From: Candidatus Thiosymbion ectosymbiont of Catanema sp. Cochon2018
Lineage (GTDB): Bacteria; Pseudomonadota; Gammaproteobacteria; Chromatiales; Chromatiaceae
Direction of reading: 5' to 3'
DNA: 64,000 nt
NCBI GenBank assembly: GCA_011392765.1
Contig: WYCW01000003.1
Span: 230,465-294,464, forward strand
The number at the start of each line of letters is the position of its first letter. The stretch's first letter is position 1. Below are positions 17,997 through 26,985 of this stretch, piece by piece. Under the pieces are notes generated by a model. That model did no database searches. It worked only from the letters and a program-made list of their open reading frames with translations, and had not been told where the DNA came from. The position numbers were made by a program, and so were the translations under genes.

Positions 17997-19695
17997 GCTC
18001 TCCTGCGACCAAGCCTCTTTCAAGACACTCCGGTTCAATGCGGAGGGGTTGACATTGATCGTGGGAGACAGCTCGAAGGATAATCCCAACGAGGGAAGCA
18101 GTAACGGTGTAGGGAAAACGCTCGCTCTAGGGCTTGTTCATCATTGTCTCGGAGCCAAACCGAATCCCAAACTGACTGCCGCAGTCTCGGACTGGATGTT
18201 CCGTCTTGATTTTTCGATCAGCGGAAATCATCATCGCGTTGAAAGAAGCGGAAACGGCAAAAAAATTTTTATTGACAACGAAAAGGCGAGAATCAGTGAG
18301 CTGAGAAACTGGCTAAACGAGAAAGGTCCTTTCAATCTCGAGAAGGAAATTGGTGGATTGAGCTTTCGGTCTTTATTTTCCCGGTTCGCCAGACTGAAGC
18401 AAAGCGACTGTCTCGACCCCATAGCTACAGCGTCTGAACAAGACTATGATAGCCTGATGCGATCAAGTTTCTTATTGGGCGTGGATCCCATTCTGATATT
18501 GAGTAAGAAGCAGAACAAGTTGGAACTTGATTCACTCAGAGAATCAGAAGCCAACTGGAAGAAGGATACGGTTCTCCACGACATGTTTCGGGCCGGGTCG
18601 AAACCAAAGGTTCGTGCCGAATGGCTGGAGAAAGAAATCGAACGGATAAGGGCGGATCTCGACGCTTTCCAGGTTGCTGAAGACTATCGCCAAATCGAGC
18701 TGTCGGCCGATGAATTGACAAAACGACTCCGGGAAAACGAAAAGAACCAGGGAATCATTCGTTTTCAGATCGATGGCATCAAAAAATCCCTTTCTCGACA
18801 GCCCGATATATCCAAAAAAGAACTTCTTGAGCTATACGAAGGTCTGACCTCGGTTTTCAAAGCAGACGCTTTAGCCCATTTCGATGCAGTCGAAGCGTTC
18901 CACCACAGTCTTGCGGTTAACCGGAAGAGGCGTTTGGAACAGGATCAACTGGAGCTCGAAAAAGAAATCGAGGCACTCGATAGGCAGCGAATCGAAATTG
19001 CCGATAAGCGTGATATATTGCTGCAATCCTTGCAAGGTAAGAGGGCATTGGACGAGTATGCCGTACTGGCCCGGAAGTATGCGGAACTGCAAGAGGAATC
19101 GGAGCGATTGCGCGAGTATTTGTCGTATTCGGATAAGCTGCAAGAACGAGTTCAAAAAATCAAAGAAAAACAAGTTGAAGAAGACCGGAAGGCCAACGAG
19201 TATGCGCACACTATACCGCTTGAATCGATGGATGAGCGCTTTAAGAAACTTGCCGACCTGTTGTATCCGAACCTCCCGGCAGGAATCCTGATGGAGAACA
19301 ACTTAGGCAACAATCAGGTTCGCTACGATCTGTCCGTGACGATAGAAGGTGAAGACTCAGATGGTATCAATACGGCCAGAATCATAATCTTCGACTGGTT
19401 GATGGCCATGCATGGCGCAAACCATACGGTGGGTTTTCTCTGGCATGACAACCGATTATTTGCCCATATGGATCCCTTACCAAGGGCTAAGTGGTTTAGC
19501 CATGTGTTGGCGTCACTCGATGGTACTGGAAAACAATACATCGCCTCTCTGAATACAGAGAACTACGTGGCGATGAACCAACACCTGTCAGAAGAAGAAC
19601 GGAGTCGGCTAGAGTCTTCGAAGAAACTCGTGTTGCGTGGTGACAAGCCTGAAAACAAACTCTTGGGTATCCAGTTTGGAAGTGATGTGGTCTAA
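17983..19695 (+). CDS. DUF2326-family SMC-like ATPase of the ABC-3C system
   Basis: A 570-residue ABC/SMC-type ATPase. The Walker A region is SSNGVGKTLALG (39-50), preceded by the insertion DSSKDNPNE typical of DUF2326 proteins. Residues about 200-400 form a long coiled coil rich in E, K, L and R. The C-terminal DUF2326 domain (about 420-560) includes IIFDWLMAMHG, GFLWHDNRLF and the helix SHVLASLDGTGKQYI. It is the motor of the three-gene defence operon and is expected to sense foreign DNA and license the nuclease-like first protein. Confidence 0.9.
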   Translation: MKLLELSCDQASFKTLRFNAEGLTLIVGDSSKDNPNEGSSNGVGKTLALGLVHHCLGAKPNPKLTAAVSDWMFRLDFSISGNHHRVERSGNGKKIFIDNEKARISELRNWLNEKGPFNLEKEIGGLSFRSLFSRFARLKQSDCLDPIATASEQDYDSLMRSSFLLGVDPILILSKKQNKLELDSLRESEANWKKDTVLHDMFRAGSKPKVRAEWLEKEIERIRADLDAFQVAEDYRQIELSADELTKRLRENEKNQGIIRFQIDGIKKSLSRQPDISKKELLELYEGLTSVFKADALAHFDAVEAFHHSLAVNRKRRLEQDQLELEKEIEALDRQRIEIADKRDILLQSLQGKRALDEYAVLARKYAELQEESERLREYLSYSDKLQERVQKIKEKQVEEDRKANEYAHTIPLESMDERFKKLADLLYPNLPAGILMENNLGNNQVRYDLSVTIEGEDSDGINTARIIIFDWLMAMHGANHTVGFLWHDNRLFAHMDPLPRAKWFSHVLASLDGTGKQYIASLNTENYVAMNQHLSEEERSRLESSKKLVLRGDKPENKLLGIQFGSDVV

Positions 19696-19823
19696 TGTTG
19701 GCGGACATCTTAGTATAAGAGATAATCTCAAAAACCGGAGAATTTAACGAAGACGAGAAGAAGTACACGAAAGAGTTCGAACCGGACGCAGTTGCGGTTC
19801 AACCACCCGCGGGGTTTCTGGCA

Positions 19824-20618
19824 ATGAATTGGATCGAGCTTACGGCCTATCTGGGCACCGGGGTCATCGCCGGATTGCTCGCCGGGTTGCTGGGGGTCGG
19901 AGGCGGCGTCATCGTAGTACCCGCGCTGGTCTGGATCTTCTCCGAGACGGGATTCGCCGCAGACTGGAGCTTTCACCTCGCTGTGGGGACCTCGCTTGCG
20001 ATCCTTATCGGGACCGGCGGCACATCGGCCTATGCGCACCACCGCCGCGGCGCTGTGCGCTGGGATCTGGTCCGTACCCTGGTGCCCTGGCTGGTCATCG
20101 GCGCCGGGATCGGCTCGGCCGGCGCCGGGTTCCTGGAAGCGACTTGGTTGCGGCGCATCTTCGGGTTCTTTCAGGTCTATGTGGGCCTGGGCATGCTGTT
20201 CAAGTCTACTCAGGGTGAGACCCGGAGACCGCCGCACACGCCGGGGATGGGCCTGGTCGGTACCGGAATCGGTTCCCTTTCGGCGCTGTTGGGCATCGGC
20301 GGCGGGACCCTGATGGTGCCCTTTCTGGCCCGCTCGGGTCTGGACATGCGTCGGGCGGTGGCGACCGCCGCCGCCTGCGGACCAACCATCGCACTGGCCG
20401 GCGTCCTGGGATTCATCCTGGTAGGTTGGGGGTATCAGGAACTACCCTCCGGCAGCACGGGCTTCGTGTACTGGCCGGCGGTGGCCGGCATCCTGCTTGC
20501 CAGCATCCCGTTCGCTCCCATCGGGACGCATCTTGCCCACGCCCTTCCGCGATCGGTACTCGAGCGGATCTTCGCCGTGCTGGTGTTAGTGGTGGCAGCA
20601 AAGCTGCTGGTGGGGTGA
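19824..20618 (+). CDS. TSUP-family (TauE/SafE) sulfite/organosulfonate exporter
   Basis: A 264-residue inner-membrane protein with eight predicted helices and the two repeated TSUP signatures GLLAGLLGVGGGVIVVPAL (about 17-35) and a second LLGIGGGTLMVPF near 155-167. The family moves small anions across the membrane, often sulfite or sulfonates. Its position directly after the ABC-3C operon looks coincidental. The start has only a weak GGGG Shine-Dalgarno. Confidence 0.9.
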   Translation: MNWIELTAYLGTGVIAGLLAGLLGVGGGVIVVPALVWIFSETGFAADWSFHLAVGTSLAILIGTGGTSAYAHHRRGAVRWDLVRTLVPWLVIGAGIGSAGAGFLEATWLRRIFGFFQVYVGLGMLFKSTQGETRRPPHTPGMGLVGTGIGSLSALLGIGGGTLMVPFLARSGLDMRRAVATAAACGPTIALAGVLGFILVGWGYQELPSGSTGFVYWPAVAGILLASIPFAPIGTHLAHALPRSVLERIFAVLVLVVAAKLLVG

Positions 20619-20687
20619 ACCTAAGGGTGAGCATGCATCGCTTCCAGTCGCCGGCAGCGTAGCCCGCCGACAACTCTGGTGATGCCC

Positions 20688-21317
20688 CTATCCACCGTCC
20701 AACCGCAGACGCCGGTACAGATAAAGCTGTCCGGCCGGATCGCGCAGAATGAGACGACCTTGGCGCTCGGCGAACTCGAATGGTCGTGCCTGCCGATCCA
20801 AGGGGTTGTACAACGCGAGGCGATTGCCCCGGATCTGCAGCAGACCGTCCACCCGCTGGAGCTCTGAGGAATAGATCCGAAACCGGCCCCCCTGGACGAT
20901 CAGCAGCTCCCCATCGCGGCCCTCCCAGACGCCTTCCAACCGCGACGGCTCCCAGCCCGGCGACCGATCGCCGTTGCTCCCACCCGGCGGGACCAGCTGC
21001 CGGCCGAAGCGCTGCATCAGTTCGCGCATCGTCGAGGCACGCGACCGGTCCCGAACCGGGCCACCCCAAGGTGTGCCGAGCGCGGAGCCCCACCCCGAGG
21101 CGCCGAACGGACTCTGGAAAGACCAGGGGTCCGCGAAGGCGCCGCCCAGGTCTCGCTGCCCGGGGGCGGAATCGAACAGACCCATGGCCTCCATCATCCT
21201 GGCCATAGCGTCGGCCATGACCTCACGCGTGCCCTGCCGCGCCGATCCCGAGCCGGGTAGTACTACCAGCAGCAGCAATAGGCACAACAGCCTGCACACG
21301 GGGGACCCGGAAATCAT
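20688..21317 (-). CDS. Secreted hypothetical protein
   Basis: A 209-residue protein with a clear signal peptide (CRLLCLLLLLVVLPGSGSA, about 8-26). The middle (60-130) is low-complexity, rich in G, P, S and R, and the C-terminal third (about 128-200) looks like a small beta-strand domain (LEGVWEGRDGELLIVQGGRFRIY, then LYNPLDRQ). I do not recognise the family. It converges on the TSUP gene. Confidence 0.65.
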   Translation of the reverse strand: MISGSPVCRLLCLLLLLVVLPGSGSARQGTREVMADAMARMMEAMGLFDSAPGQRDLGGAFADPWSFQSPFGASGWGSALGTPWGGPVRDRSRASTMRELMQRFGRQLVPPGGSNGDRSPGWEPSRLEGVWEGRDGELLIVQGGRFRIYSSELQRVDGLLQIRGNRLALYNPLDRQARPFEFAERQGRLILRDPAGQLYLYRRLRLDGG

Positions 21318-21474
21318 GGGCCGTACGAATCCACCCTCATGGGCATTTCTCCAGCTCCTTATTCGTATCTCCTGTGTTCAGCTTTTAACCACTGCGGTAA
21401 AGTCCGGCCACTGCCCGATACGGAAGGCACGAATTTCATTGTAGCCGACAACAAGGTACACAACCGTTAAGATT

Positions 21475-23007
21475 ATGAATCATAATCTCTTCGCCCTGTT
21501 CCAAACGCGATTTCCGTGCGATCTCGACCGGCATTTCCTCGAAACACCGGAGGGCCGAACCTTCAGCTATCGAGCGCTTGAACACCAGTCTGCCTGCCTG
21601 CAGCGGGTGCTGAAGGAACAGGGGGTCGCGCCGGGGGACCGGGTGGTCGTGCAGGTCGAGAAATCTCCCCTCGCACTGGTACTCTACCTTGCCTGTCTGC
21701 GCTGCGGCGCGGTTTATGTCCCGCTCAATATCGCCTATACCCCGAGCGAAGTGGCATACTTTCTTGCCGACGCGTCGCCACGGGTGTTGGTTATCCGGTC
21801 CGAGGCAATGGATGATCTCGCGTCCGTCGTCGCCGAGGCCGGGGTAGCCCACATCCTCACCTTGGATGCCGACGATACCGGTTCCCTGGCCATACTTGCG
21901 GGTGCCGTTGCGCCCGATCACTCGGTCGCCGTACGCGACCGCCGTGATCTCGCCGCGATTCTCTATACCTCCGGTACCACGGGGCGCTCGAAAGGCGCGC
22001 TGCTGACCCACGATAATCTGGCATCGAATGCGCTGGCCCTGCATCGGGTATGGGGTTTCGGGCCTGAAGACATCCTGATCCATGCCCTGCCGGTCTTTCA
22101 CGTACACGGTTTGTTCGTAGCCACCCACTGCGTGCTGCTGAACGGTTCGGGAATGTTTTTCCTATCCAGGTTCGACGCGCAAGCCATCATCGACCTGTTT
22201 CCGCGGGCCACCGTGTTGATGGGGGTCCCGACCTTCTACGCCAGGTTGCTGCAGCACCCGCACCTGACCGCCGCGCAGTGCGCTCACATGCGGTTATTCA
22301 TTGCCGGGTCGGCGCCCCTGTTGCCTGAAACCTTCAAGGCGTTCGAACAACGTACCGGGCACCGGATCCTCGAGCGTTACGGGATGACCGAGACCGGCAT
22401 GATTACCTCCAACCCGCTCCATGGCGAGCGTGTCCCCGGCACCGTCGGTTTTCCTTTACCCGGAGTGGAAGTGCGGGTGTGTGATCGGGATGGCCGCCGG
22501 GTGATCGACACAGTGGGCGTCCTCGAAGTGCGCGGGCCGAACGTGTTCGACGGGTACTGGCGGATGCCGGACAAGACGGCCTCCGAGCTTCGCCCCGATG
22601 GCTTCTTTATTACCGGTGATTTGGCTACGATCGACACCGATGGACGCGTCGCGATCATCGGGCGCGCCAAGGATCTCATTATCTCAGGGGGCTACAACAT
22701 CTACCCGAAAGAAGTGGAGAGCGAGATTGATCGTATCGCCGGCGTCGATGAGTCCGCAGTCATCGGCCTGCAACACGCGGATCTCGGCGAGGCCGTCACC
22801 GCGGTTGTCGCCTTGCAACCGGGTGCCGACTTGGATGAAGCCGGACTGCTCGGCCGGCTGCAGGGAAAACTCGCTCGCTTCAAGCAACCGAAGAAAGTGA
22901 TTTTTGTCGACACCCTGCCACGCAATACGATGGGCAAGGTACAAAAGAATGAGCTGCGCACGCGTTTCGCGCGCAGCTATTTTGAAGCCTCGCTAGGCAT
23001 CCCTTGA
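21475..23007 (+). CDS. matB: Malonyl-CoA synthetase (MatB-like acyl-AMP ligase)
   Basis: A 510-residue member of the ANL superfamily, which activates a carboxylate with ATP and joins it to CoA. It shows motif A3 LYTSGTTGRSKGA (163-175), A5 ERYGMTETGM, A7 FITGDLATID, A8 GRAKDLIISGGYNIYPKEVE and the C-terminal catalytic lysine in NTMGKVQKNEL. The N-terminal layout and HALPVFHVHGLFVATHC match malonyl-CoA synthetases more closely than acetyl- or long-chain ligases. MatB feeds malonate into malonyl-CoA. No decarboxylase or transporter neighbours are present, so substrate assignment is by similarity only. Confidence 0.85.
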   Translation: MNHNLFALFQTRFPCDLDRHFLETPEGRTFSYRALEHQSACLQRVLKEQGVAPGDRVVVQVEKSPLALVLYLACLRCGAVYVPLNIAYTPSEVAYFLADASPRVLVIRSEAMDDLASVVAEAGVAHILTLDADDTGSLAILAGAVAPDHSVAVRDRRDLAAILYTSGTTGRSKGALLTHDNLASNALALHRVWGFGPEDILIHALPVFHVHGLFVATHCVLLNGSGMFFLSRFDAQAIIDLFPRATVLMGVPTFYARLLQHPHLTAAQCAHMRLFIAGSAPLLPETFKAFEQRTGHRILERYGMTETGMITSNPLHGERVPGTVGFPLPGVEVRVCDRDGRRVIDTVGVLEVRGPNVFDGYWRMPDKTASELRPDGFFITGDLATIDTDGRVAIIGRAKDLIISGGYNIYPKEVESEIDRIAGVDESAVIGLQHADLGEAVTAVVALQPGADLDEAGLLGRLQGKLARFKQPKKVIFVDTLPRNTMGKVQKNELRTRFARSYFEASLGIP

Positions 23008-23082
23008 GATCATATACCGAAAAGGAGCTATCCTCTGTTCCAAGCGGAGGCAGTTTCCTGCCGGCTTGAAAGGAACAACTGC

Positions 23083-24237
23083 ATGTCCCACCCGATACCG
23101 TCCCTGACCTCCATGCTGGAAGCCCTGATCGCTACTCCGTCCGTCAGCAGCGTCAACCCCGGGCTGGATCAGAGTAACCAGGCAGTAATCGAGCTGCTGG
23201 CCGACTGGCTGGAGGCGGTGGGATTTCGCACCGAGCGGGTGGCGGTGCCGAACCGTCCGGGCAAGGTCAATTTGATTGCGACCCTGGGGACGGGACCGGG
23301 AGGGCTGGTACTGGCAGGGCACACGGACACCGTGCCTTGCAACCCGGAACGCTGGCGCTACGACCCCTTTCGGCTCACGGCAGACCAGGGCCGGCTCTAC
23401 GGACTCGGCACCAGTGACATGAAATCCTTCCTGGCTATCGCCATCGAGGCGGCACGGAAACTCACGGCGAAGGACCTGGGACAACCCCTGGTGATCTTAG
23501 CCACCGCGGACGAAGAGTCCTCTATGAGCGGTGCTCGGGTGCTGGCCCAGGCGGGCCGTGCTATCGGTCGCTACGCCGTGATCGGGGAGCCGACCGGACT
23601 CCGCCCGGTGCGCCTGCACAAGGGGGTGATGGGGGAGGCGGTACGCCTTACGGGGCGAACCGGCCATGCGAGTGACCCGAGCCTGGGCCGCAACGCCCTC
23701 GACGGCATGCAGGAGATTATGGGAGACCTGACCGCCTGGCGCGGGGAGCTCGAGCGGCGCTATCACCACCCCGCCTTTGCCTTACCGAGTCCCACGGTCA
23801 ATCTGGGCTACATCCACGGCGGCGACAATTTCAACCGCATCTGTGGCGACTGCGAGCTGCACCTGGACCTGCGAGTGCTGCCGGGCATGCAGGCCGAAGA
23901 CGTGCGCTCCGAGCTGGCGGGTCGGGTCGCGGTAATCGCCGGTCGCCGTGGACTCGAGTGGGAGGTGGAACCCTTATTCGCCAGTATCCCGCCGGTCGAA
24001 ACACCGTGCGAGTCGGCCATCATCGAGGCGGGGGAGGCCCTCACCGGTCACGCGGCGGAGGCGGTGAGCTTCGGCACCGAGGCCCCTTTCTTCAACCAGC
24101 TGGGGATGGAGACCTTGATCCTCGGGCCGGGTAACCTTGCCCAGGCCCATCAGCCGGACGAGTACCTGGAGTTCGCCCGTATCCCCCCGACCTTGGAACT
24201 GTTACGGGGGATGATCCGGCGTTTCTGTATCGATTGA
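23083..24237 (+). CDS. argE: Acetylornithine deacetylase
   Basis: A 384-residue M20-family metallohydrolase of ArgE length that removes the acetyl group from N-acetylornithine in arginine synthesis. Metal ligands lie in LAGHTDTVP (His and Asp near 80), GLGTSDMKS (Asp), and the catalytic-base pair DEESS. The dimerisation-domain histidine lies in GRTGHASDP, and the last ligand is in GPGNLAQAHQPDEY. AAGGAAC lies upstream of the ATG. The gene stands alone 75 bp after matB. Confidence 0.93.
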   Translation: MSHPIPSLTSMLEALIATPSVSSVNPGLDQSNQAVIELLADWLEAVGFRTERVAVPNRPGKVNLIATLGTGPGGLVLAGHTDTVPCNPERWRYDPFRLTADQGRLYGLGTSDMKSFLAIAIEAARKLTAKDLGQPLVILATADEESSMSGARVLAQAGRAIGRYAVIGEPTGLRPVRLHKGVMGEAVRLTGRTGHASDPSLGRNALDGMQEIMGDLTAWRGELERRYHHPAFALPSPTVNLGYIHGGDNFNRICGDCELHLDLRVLPGMQAEDVRSELAGRVAVIAGRRGLEWEVEPLFASIPPVETPCESAIIEAGEALTGHAAEAVSFGTEAPFFNQLGMETLILGPGNLAQAHQPDEYLEFARIPPTLELLRGMIRRFCID

Positions 24238-24350
24238 TTGGCGGCAACAAGCGGAACCGCCGAGATTCGGATTGAGCATTCGTAGTTTTCCTCGATGCGG
24301 TTCGGTCAAACTCCCTCCTGCGTCGGGACAAGCCTGACCTCACCACATCC

Positions 24351-24465
24351 CAATGCCATTAAGTTAGTCGCTGGTTGCTTACCGGTGCGGAAGAGAAAAC
24401 TACGAATCACACGAATCTACGCGAATCCGATTCGCGGGGATTCGCGTGATTCGTAGTTTTTCCTC
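24351..24465. repeat. CGAATC palindrome with CAATGCCATTAAGTTAG flank
   Basis: CAATGCCATTAAGTTAG at 24351-24367 is followed by a long hairpin (24391-24465): AACTACGAATCACACGAAT against ATTCGCGTGATTCGTAGTT. The same flank and hairpin occur at 35678-35790. The AAA ATPase gene on the minus strand ends inside the hairpin; its last 15 or so residues (KNYESRESPRIGFA) are repeat-encoded. Confidence 0.8.
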
Positions 24466-25319
24466 TGGTTTACCGACTGGCATCGAATCCCTGCCTGAAG
24501 GTTAACAAGTGCATCGAAGTCCGCGCCGAATTCATCCGATACGGAATCGATGACATTTTCTCCTATTAATCGGGTATTGTTATCCCGTATACTGACCAAC
24601 ACGCCGTCTTCTATCGTATATGCCCTGACATCTTCATAGGCGATTGTAAACTGGAGCTCCATGATGCCTTGCAAGCTGTCTTCTCCGTACTGAGTCGCGA
24701 TATCTTTCGCCAGGATCATGTTATTGATGGCGGTCAGTATATAGGGGCTGTGGGTTGTGATTACATAGCCATGTTGCGTGTTGTTATAAATCAGGCCGAA
24801 TAAAGAAACGACATGTTTCTGTGATACGGGGAACAAATGGGCTTCGGGCTCTTCGATAAATAACATGACTCGTTCATCAGGAAAACCCGATTCCAACGAC
24901 CACGTCAACATGACAAGGAGCATCGGTAAAGCCTCTTGCTGGCCTGACGAGGCGTTTGCTAAATTCACCCTGTTACCTTGGCTTTCAATCCAATCCTGAT
25001 CGTCTTCGTACCTGTACTTTCCAACGAGAATCCGCTCGATCAGCGAATCTATCTGCTTCCTGATCCTTGGGTTGTTCATTTCAATAAGATTCTTGTTGTT
25101 TGCCAATCTCTTGTCACTTTCATACCAGGCGCCGAAGTCGCGGATAAAGGGATCGATTTTTATGTTACCAGCCAGGAAGGAAAAAACATTCTTCTGCAGA
25201 GTTGCAAAGAAAGATCGACCTGCCGGGATAAATAACGAAGGACTAAAATTCGGGCCGATGGAGGCATCGAATACAAATTCCTGGATGAGGTAGTGTTCTA
25301 ACTTTGTTGCTTAAGGATT

Positions 25320-25820
25320 TCAAACGGCGGCGCCGAACTCATAACGATTCACGAATAATCCGATGACAATATCGTGCATTTGATTCAGTTTTGAAAAACA
25401 AATCGTCTTACGCGCAAGCCGCTTGATTCGCGTCCGTAGCGTCAAATGTTTGCGTTCTATTTTCTGCGTGTTTTGTTTTCCAACGACATGTTTTTCGGGA
25501 TCTAAATGGCGCTTATAGGCACCCCAGTCGTCGGTATAAAAACGGGTAATCCCAAATGGCTCTAATAACCCTTTTAATTCAAGAAAAACCTCATCTCGAC
25601 GTTTCCCGAATACATAAGCCAACACCTTACCCGTGGCCCGATCAATAGCATGCCACAACCATCTTTGATTGGCTTTACTCCCTACATAACTCCACATCTC
25701 ATCCATTTCAACGGTGGCGCCTTGCTTGCTAACATCATGATAATCCTCTACTTTTAGAATATCTACCACAATCTGCTCAGGCGTGTGGGTCGCTAAAAAA
25801 TCGTGATTCACGGCATGCAA
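25320..25820 (-). CDS. IS1-family InsB catalytic domain (copy A)
   Basis: A 166-residue DDE domain in the -1 frame relative to InsA, overlapping it by 13 bp. Catalytic residues are visible as VEMDEMWSYVG (first D), FYTDDWGAY (second D) and QKIERKH (E). The normal product would be the InsA-InsB fusion made by slippage on A9. Translation is identical in copy B. Confidence 0.9.
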   Translation of the reverse strand: MHAVNHDFLATHTPEQIVVDILKVEDYHDVSKQGATVEMDEMWSYVGSKANQRWLWHAIDRATGKVLAYVFGKRRDEVFLELKGLLEPFGITRFYTDDWGAYKRHLDPEKHVVGKQNTQKIERKHLTLRTRIKRLARKTICFSKLNQMHDIVIGLFVNRYEFGAAV

Positions 25821-26095
25821 CTCGGGTTCTTTTTTTTTAATTCATTGATAACGGTCACAGGACTGATACCCAGTACCCGCGCGGTATCACGAATGCCGCT
25901 GCCATTCAGTGCCATCTCAATGATTTGTTGTTTCGTTTCCGGTAACCGCCCTTTCTCGGAATAATCCTGGATAAACGTTTTGCCCTCACAGGCCTGTTCT
26001 TTGCAAATAAAACGCTGCTTGCCATTGCTGGTGTTGCCATGTTTAGTAACATCAATACCATTGCAGACAGGGCATTTTACGGGTAGTAATACCAT
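25808..26095 (-). CDS. IS1-family InsA zinc-ribbon/HTH protein (copy A)
   Basis: A 95-residue protein with an N-terminal zinc ribbon (CPVCNG...CKEQAC) and a helix-turn-helix (IRDTARVLGISPVTVINELKKK). As in other IS1 elements it binds the ends alone and forms the transposase when joined to InsB by frameshifting. The A9 run near its 3' end (25830-25838 on the plus strand) is the likely -1 slippage site. Confidence 0.9.
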   Translation of the reverse strand: MVLLPVKCPVCNGIDVTKHGNTSNGKQRFICKEQACEGKTFIQDYSEKGRLPETKQQIIEMALNGSGIRDTARVLGISPVTVINELKKKNPSCMP

Positions 26096-26655
26096 AAGAG
26101 TTTCCTCGGTAAAATTTTGTTCGGTTAATAGCTTAAAGCTCAGGTAATTATATCAAGTGATTTATAATTAAGCAACAAAGTAATAACACTACCGACGTCG
26201 GGGCCACGCCGAGGTCCGCGTCCATCGCCTTTCACTTCTCCTTGCCTTTGCCTGTAAGTGCTTCTTAGTTTTTCACGGAGGGATATCAGATTGCTTGAAT
26301 AGTCGAATTTCAAAGCCACCTGACCGGGGCCGGTTTCCCGGCTTGATATATCGATCCATATATCGTCGGTCTCGTATCTGGTGGAGAATAGCTGATCGGC
26401 CCAGGTGTATCTTGGGAAATATTCCTCGAAGCGGGTGACGGCCTGTTGTCCGATATCTTTTTTAAGGATTTCTACTGATTCAAGATATGTCGAGGATAAG
26501 AACCTGCGAAAGAAATAGAGGAGCTTCGCGATCAGGCTTTTGCCGTTGGCCTGGGGGCCGATGATCAGGTTTATTCTGCCTATCTCGAAATCGGCGGATT
26601 TTATTACCAGGAAATCTCTGACAATCAATTTTTCCATGTTTTTCTTAACCCCAAC

Positions 26656-26937
26656 CTACTTTTTTCTGCTCGGACGTTGTATGAGTGCCGAACCAGATGA
26701 AGTTTTGGCAGCTTTGCCCGATCCACTGCTGCGAAGTAATTTAGAAGCAGCAGAGGCTGCTCGCCCCGATGTGACTTTCACGGGTAACAGGCGGGGTTTA
26801 CGGTGCACGATTTTTCGATCCGATTTCGCTTCCGACTCCCGCAATGCCTCGCAAATTCGACCGAGATCATGGCCGTATTTTTCGGCATGCTCGGCACGAT
26901 ACCGGCGAATTTCCGCAATGATCGGGTCTTCGTTCAT
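26656..26937 (-). CDS. Small conserved hypothetical protein
   Basis: A 93-residue protein beginning MNEDPIIAEIRRYRAEHAEKYGHDL, a pattern I recognise from many short bacterial proteins (EIR-x-H-A-x-x-D-L) often encoded near toxin-antitoxin or defence genes, without known activity. The second half is basic and Ser/Ala/Lys-rich and probably disordered. It sits between ietS (49 bp upstream) and the AAA ATPase (18 bp downstream), in one minus-strand operon. Confidence 0.7.
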   Translation of the reverse strand: MNEDPIIAEIRRYRAEHAEKYGHDLGRICEALRESEAKSDRKIVHRKPRLLPVKVTSGRAASAASKLLRSSGSGKAAKTSSGSALIQRPSRKK

Positions 26938-26985
26938 AGTCGAGGACGGGGTAGGGGGAATTCGGGAAGCCTGGCTGCAGCGCCG

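Larger units (their letters stand above)
25289..26193 (-). mobile_element. IS1-family insertion sequence, copy A (905 bp)
   Basis: The ends are inverted: GGTAGTGTTATTACTTTGTT on the transposase-start side and GGTAGTGTTCTAACTTTGTT on the other. The same 905-bp element lies at 39555-40459; I see one base difference near the left end (G for T), and the transposase reading frames translate identically. No 8-bp target duplication is visible here (CCGACGTC on one side, TCATCCAG on the other), unlike copy B, so the AAA gene may have been rearranged after insertion. Confidence 0.92.
24417..26637 (-). pseudogene. AAA-family ATPase gene split by an IS element
   Basis: The N-terminal part (26637 down to about 26194) has a Walker A GPQANGKSLIAKLLYFF near residue 28. 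After the IS, the frame resumes from 25288 with FIPAGRSFFATL, an AAA_15/OLD-like landmark. It continues with a signature-like NASSGQQEALPMLL, Walker B VMLFIEEPEAHLFP and the TTHSPYILTAINN motif. The two halves together make a typical SMC-like, single-protein AAA ATPase of phage-defence loci. A 905-bp IS separates them without an obvious target duplication, so a few codons may also be lost. The 3' end is repeat-encoded. It was probably the last gene of the ietA-ietS operon. Confidence 0.85.

Noticed and set aside
20413..21093. 226-codon minus-strand frame over the TSUP 3' end and the secreted protein gene
   Set aside because: Out of frame with the signal-peptide protein and overlapping TSUP antisense; Arg/Pro/Ser-rich chance frame.
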